Part shown: piece by piece, positions 61,811 to 64,000 of the stretch | Layout: each line of letters opens with the position of its first letter | How positions within the stretch are numbered: position 1 is the stretch's first letter | Assembly (NCBI RefSeq): GCF_001269905.1 | Contig: NZ_LHVK01000008.1 | Span: 548,919 to 612,918 of the forward strand | Origin: Pseudomonas corrugata | GTDB lineage: Bacteria; Pseudomonadota; Gammaproteobacteria; Pseudomonadales; Pseudomonadaceae | Length of the DNA: 64,000 nt | Direction: 5' to 3' | Position numbers and translations under genes: made by a program | Notes under the pieces: model-generated | Database searches by the model: none | Told to the model about the DNA's origin: nothing | Seen by the model: only the letters and a program-made list of their open reading frames with translations

Positions 61811-63607
61811 ATGCAGACGTTGAAGGCTTTGTACGAGTCCATCGAAATGCAATTCTTCGATACGCTCACCAGGAAACTCTCAAGCCTTTTCCTGCTGGTC
61901 GCCGTCAGCGGGTTGCTGTACTGGGTGGCCCTTAGCGCCCGCACCGAGATTGTGTTGCAGTTGCGCAGCGCGCAGCTCGACGCAGCCCTGCTGGGGCTGA
62001 TCGAAAGCCGGCTCGACAGCCTGACCCAGGCCCTGCTGTTCGGTGCGCTCCTGACGCTGGGCATGATCAGCTTCATGGTCTGGTACTTCCGCCATCTCAT
62101 CGTGCGCCCCGTCACCGCCATGACCCGGGCGCTGGAGGAGATCGCCAACGGTGAAGGCGATCTTTCCAGGGACCTGCCATTGGTGACCCACGACGAAATT
62201 CGCGTGCTGGCCAGCACCTGCAACCGCTTCCTGGCCAAGCAGCGGGAAATCATCAGCAACGTCCAGGCCCTCACCGTGCACATCGCCGTCGAATCGGCGC
62301 GCTCGCTCAAGAACATCAGCGATTCCAGCGACAGTGCCACCCACCAGGCACGCTTCGCCAAAGAAGTGATGGAGCAGAGCAACTCCGCCGTGGACCGCAT
62401 CGAAGAAGTCTCGCGCCAGACCCAGGGCATCTCCAGCACCACCGCCCAGAACCTGAACATGGCCCGTGACTCCTATGCCGAGCTGCTGGAAGTGACCGGC
62501 AACATCGGCGAGATCGCTGGCAGCCTCAATGAGTTCGCCACACTGGTGAGCGCCTTGAACCAGCGTTCCTCGAGTATCAAGTCCATCGTCGGGTTGATCC
62601 AGCAGATCTCTGCCCAGACCAACCTGCTGGCCCTCAATGCCGCCATCGAAGCCGCCCGTGCCGGCGAGAGTGGCCGGGGTTTCGCCGTGGTGGCCGATGA
62701 GGTGCGAACCCTCGCGCAGAACGTCAGCCGGGCCACGGACGACATCTCGCGCAACATAGACGCCATGCTCGAAGAAGTCGGTTCCACCCATGAACAGACC
62801 ACTCAGATCAGCCACAGCGCCAGGGAAACCCAAAAAGTCGTGGAACGTGCCTCCGGCCATTTCGAGAGCATGATCGTCGACTTCGAATCCACCAACGGCA
62901 AGCTGGCCGATATTGCCGGGCACATCCAGCAGTTCGCCGATGCCAACACGGGTATCAACGACCGGGTCACTCAGATCCATGCCGACAGCCAGTCGATCGA
63001 CCAGCGCATGCAGCACTCGGCAACCGCCACCCGGGACCTGTCCGGTGTCGCCGAACGGGTGCAAGCACTGCTGGGCCGGTTCGTGCTCGGCCACGGCAAG
63101 CTGGATGCGGCCATCACCCGAGCCAGCCAATGCCGCGACATCCTCCAGGTACGCCTGGAGGCGCTGCAACTCGAGGGTCTCAACCTATTCGATCAGAATT
63201 ACCAGTTGGTCTCCGGTACCGATCCCAAGCAGTACATGACCGGCTACACCGAACGCTTTGCCCAGGTCTGCCAGGAAGCCTGCGACGCCCTCACCCGCAG
63301 CACACCGGGCGGCAAGGTCTCGTTCATCGTCGACACCAAGGGCTACTGCCCGGTGAACAACAGCTGGGTCTCGAAGCCACCCACCGGCGACCGCGCCGTC
63401 GACCTGCCGGTGTGTCGCAACAAACGGATCTTCAACGACCCGATCGGCCTGCGCGCAGCGGGCAACGTCCAGCGCTTCCTGCTCCAGACCTACCTGCGCG
63501 ATACCGGGGAAATCATGACCGAGATCGATGTCCCGTTCTTCTTCGGCGGCCGCCACTGGGGCAATCTGCGGGTGGGGTTCGATGCGGCGGTGTTGCTGGC
63601 GGAGTGA
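61811..63607 (+). CDS. Chemoreceptor with short periplasmic loop and C-terminal Cys-rich sensor-like domain
   Basis: The 598-residue methyl-accepting protein has two helices (about 24-42 and 75-93) with only about 32 residues between them, a HAMP domain, and the MCP signalling domain with the hairpin [31 protein letters not shown]. About 168 residues follow (431-598) with Cys 441, 487, 491, 513 and 535 and [33 protein letters not shown], a PAS/Cache-like pattern. The start ATG 61811 is preceded by AGGAGC at 6 bases; the earlier TTG is rejected. Confidence 0.9.
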   Translation: MQTLKALYESIEMQFFDTLTRKLSSLFLLVAVSGLLYWVALSARTEIVLQLRSAQLDAALLGLIESRLDSLTQALLFGALLTLGMISFMVWYFRHLIVRPVTAMTRALEEIANGEGDLSRDLPLVTHDEIRVLASTCNRFLAKQREIISNVQALTVHIAVESARSLKNISDSSDSATHQARFAKEVMEQSNSAVDRIEEVSRQTQGISSTTAQNLNMARDSYAELLEVTGNIGEIAGSLNEFATLVSALNQRSSSIKSIVGLIQQISAQTNLLALNAAIEAARAGESGRGFAVVADEVRTLAQNVSRATDDISRNIDAMLEEVGSTHEQTTQISHSARETQKVVERASGHFESMIVDFESTNGKLADIAGHIQQFADANTGINDRVTQIHADSQSIDQRMQHSATATRDLSGVAERVQALLGRFVLGHGKLDAAITRASQCRDILQVRLEALQLEGLNLFDQNYQLVSGTDPKQYMTGYTERFAQVCQEACDALTRSTPGGKVSFIVDTKGYCPVNNSWVSKPPTGDRAVDLPVCRNKRIFNDPIGLRAAGNVQRFLLQTYLRDTGEIMTEIDVPFFFGGRHWGNLRVGFDAAVLLAE

Positions 63608-63628
63608 GCGTTAGCCAGCAAGAAACAT

Positions 63629-63718
63629 TGTGGGAGCGAGTTTGCTCACGATAGTGGTGGATCAGTCACTATCAATATCGACTGACCCGACGCCATCGCG
63701 AGCAGGCTCGCTCCCACA
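63629..63718. repeat. Paired REP element, family B
   Basis: TGTGGGAGCGAGTTTGCTCA (63629) and the inverse CGAGCAGGCTCGCTCCCACA (63699). It is the first of two pairs in tandem. Confidence 0.84.
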
Positions 63719-63764
63719 AGGAATCGGTGACAGACACAAAAACCTGAGCCCGCCCAGAAACAAC

Positions 63765-63852
63765 TGTGGGAGCAAGGCTTGCCCGCGATGCTGGCGCCTC
63801 GGTCTACAGTGATACCGAGGCGATGCCGTCGCGGGCAAGCCTTGCTCCCACA
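63765..63852. repeat. Paired REP element, family C
   Basis: TGTGGGAGCAAGGCTTGCCC (63765) and the inverse GGGCAAGCCTTGCTCCCACA (63833), 46 bases after the family B pair. Confidence 0.88.
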
Positions 63853-63889
63853 GGCTTCCACACAGGGGGATTACCTCAGGGCCGCCAGG

Positions 63890-64000
63890 TCAGCAGCACT
63901 TCGGTCCACCCTTGCCACCGTAACGGGCCTCCTGGCGTTCGCGGAAGAACGCCTCGTAGTCCATCAGCGGTTTGTCCGGGTGCTTGGTTTGCATGTGCTC
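63890..64000 (-). CDS. YbdD/YjiX-type (DUF466) small protein, C-terminal part only
   Basis: The last 36 codons of a minus-strand gene are visible, from [20 protein letters not shown] to a stop TGA at 63892-63890, ending in GGKGGPKCC. This matches the conserved C-terminus of YbdD/YjiX proteins, which are usually encoded just after a CstA-type peptide or pyruvate carrier. The gene continues outside the window, so a cstA-like gene probably lies to the right. Confidence 0.85.
   Translation of the reverse strand, partial: EHMQTKHPDKPLMDYEAFFRERQEARYGGKGGPKCC

Overview
This window looks like chromosomal DNA of a fluorescent Pseudomonas, most probably of the P. fluorescens species complex. Four things point there: the high-GC coding sequence, about a dozen copies of the Pseudomonas-type paired REP palindromes, family content (MxtR-like sensor, RdgC, Prc/AlgO-like protease, FadL/ExFadLO-like porin), and gene orders that match from memory two parts of the P. 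aeruginosa chromosome (around PA1272-PA1289 and PA3256-PA3271). That synteny is recalled, not computed.

Layout. 1-2.6 kb: the end of an O-methyltransferase gene, a GSDH-family lipoprotein and an unknown protein. 2.8-12.1 kb: a cobalamin riboswitch followed by ten same-strand genes for the late steps of B12 synthesis (cobO, cobB, bluB, cobD/cbiB, cobC, cobQ, cobP/cobU, cobT, a ribazole-phosphatase-like gene, cobS), mostly with start/stop overlaps. 12.2-17.1 kb: a MarR regulator and MFS exporter with matching operators, a 39-residue membrane peptide missed by length cut-offs, a periplasmic glutathione peroxidase, a FadL porin and two unknown genes. 17.2-18.1 kb: gene-free DNA. 18-31.9 kb: SEL1-like protein, RmuC, the transporter-sensor kinase MxtR, a TetR/MFS divergent pair, a cupin, a TDT carrier, an MFS-acyltransferase fusion, a guanidinium exporter under a guanidine-II riboswitch, a BASS carrier and RdgC. 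32.1-32.7 kb: a duplicated tRNA-Val/tRNA-Asp cassette. 32.8-38.4 kb: a dihaem cytochrome/catalase pair, an FKBP lipoprotein, a DUF1232 protein and an XRE two-gene unit.

38.4-45.2 kb is the accessory part: a 1592-residue RHS polymorphic toxin with an AT-rich tip resembling RNase A-like CdiA toxins, its probable immunity gene, a second orphan CdiI-like immunity gene, a frameshifted DUF6124-type gene and an odd ATG-less open frame. 45.2-50.3 kb: an EAL-CBS-GGDEF protein, Prc protease and a quinone oxidoreductase. 50.6-51.8 kb: an IS110-family element.

52.1-59.2 kb is the most interesting metabolic unit: a RibBA paralogue, a PotD-type ABC importer, a flavin reductase and a luciferase-like monooxygenase. 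The sequence suggests uptake of a small substrate and FMNH2-dependent oxygenation with its own flavin supply; an 11-bp motif is shared by the two promoter regions. The window ends with a Fur-type TonB receptor, a chemoreceptor with a cysteine-rich C-terminal domain, and the end of a YbdD-type gene. No rRNA, CRISPR array, integrase or replication origin was recognised.
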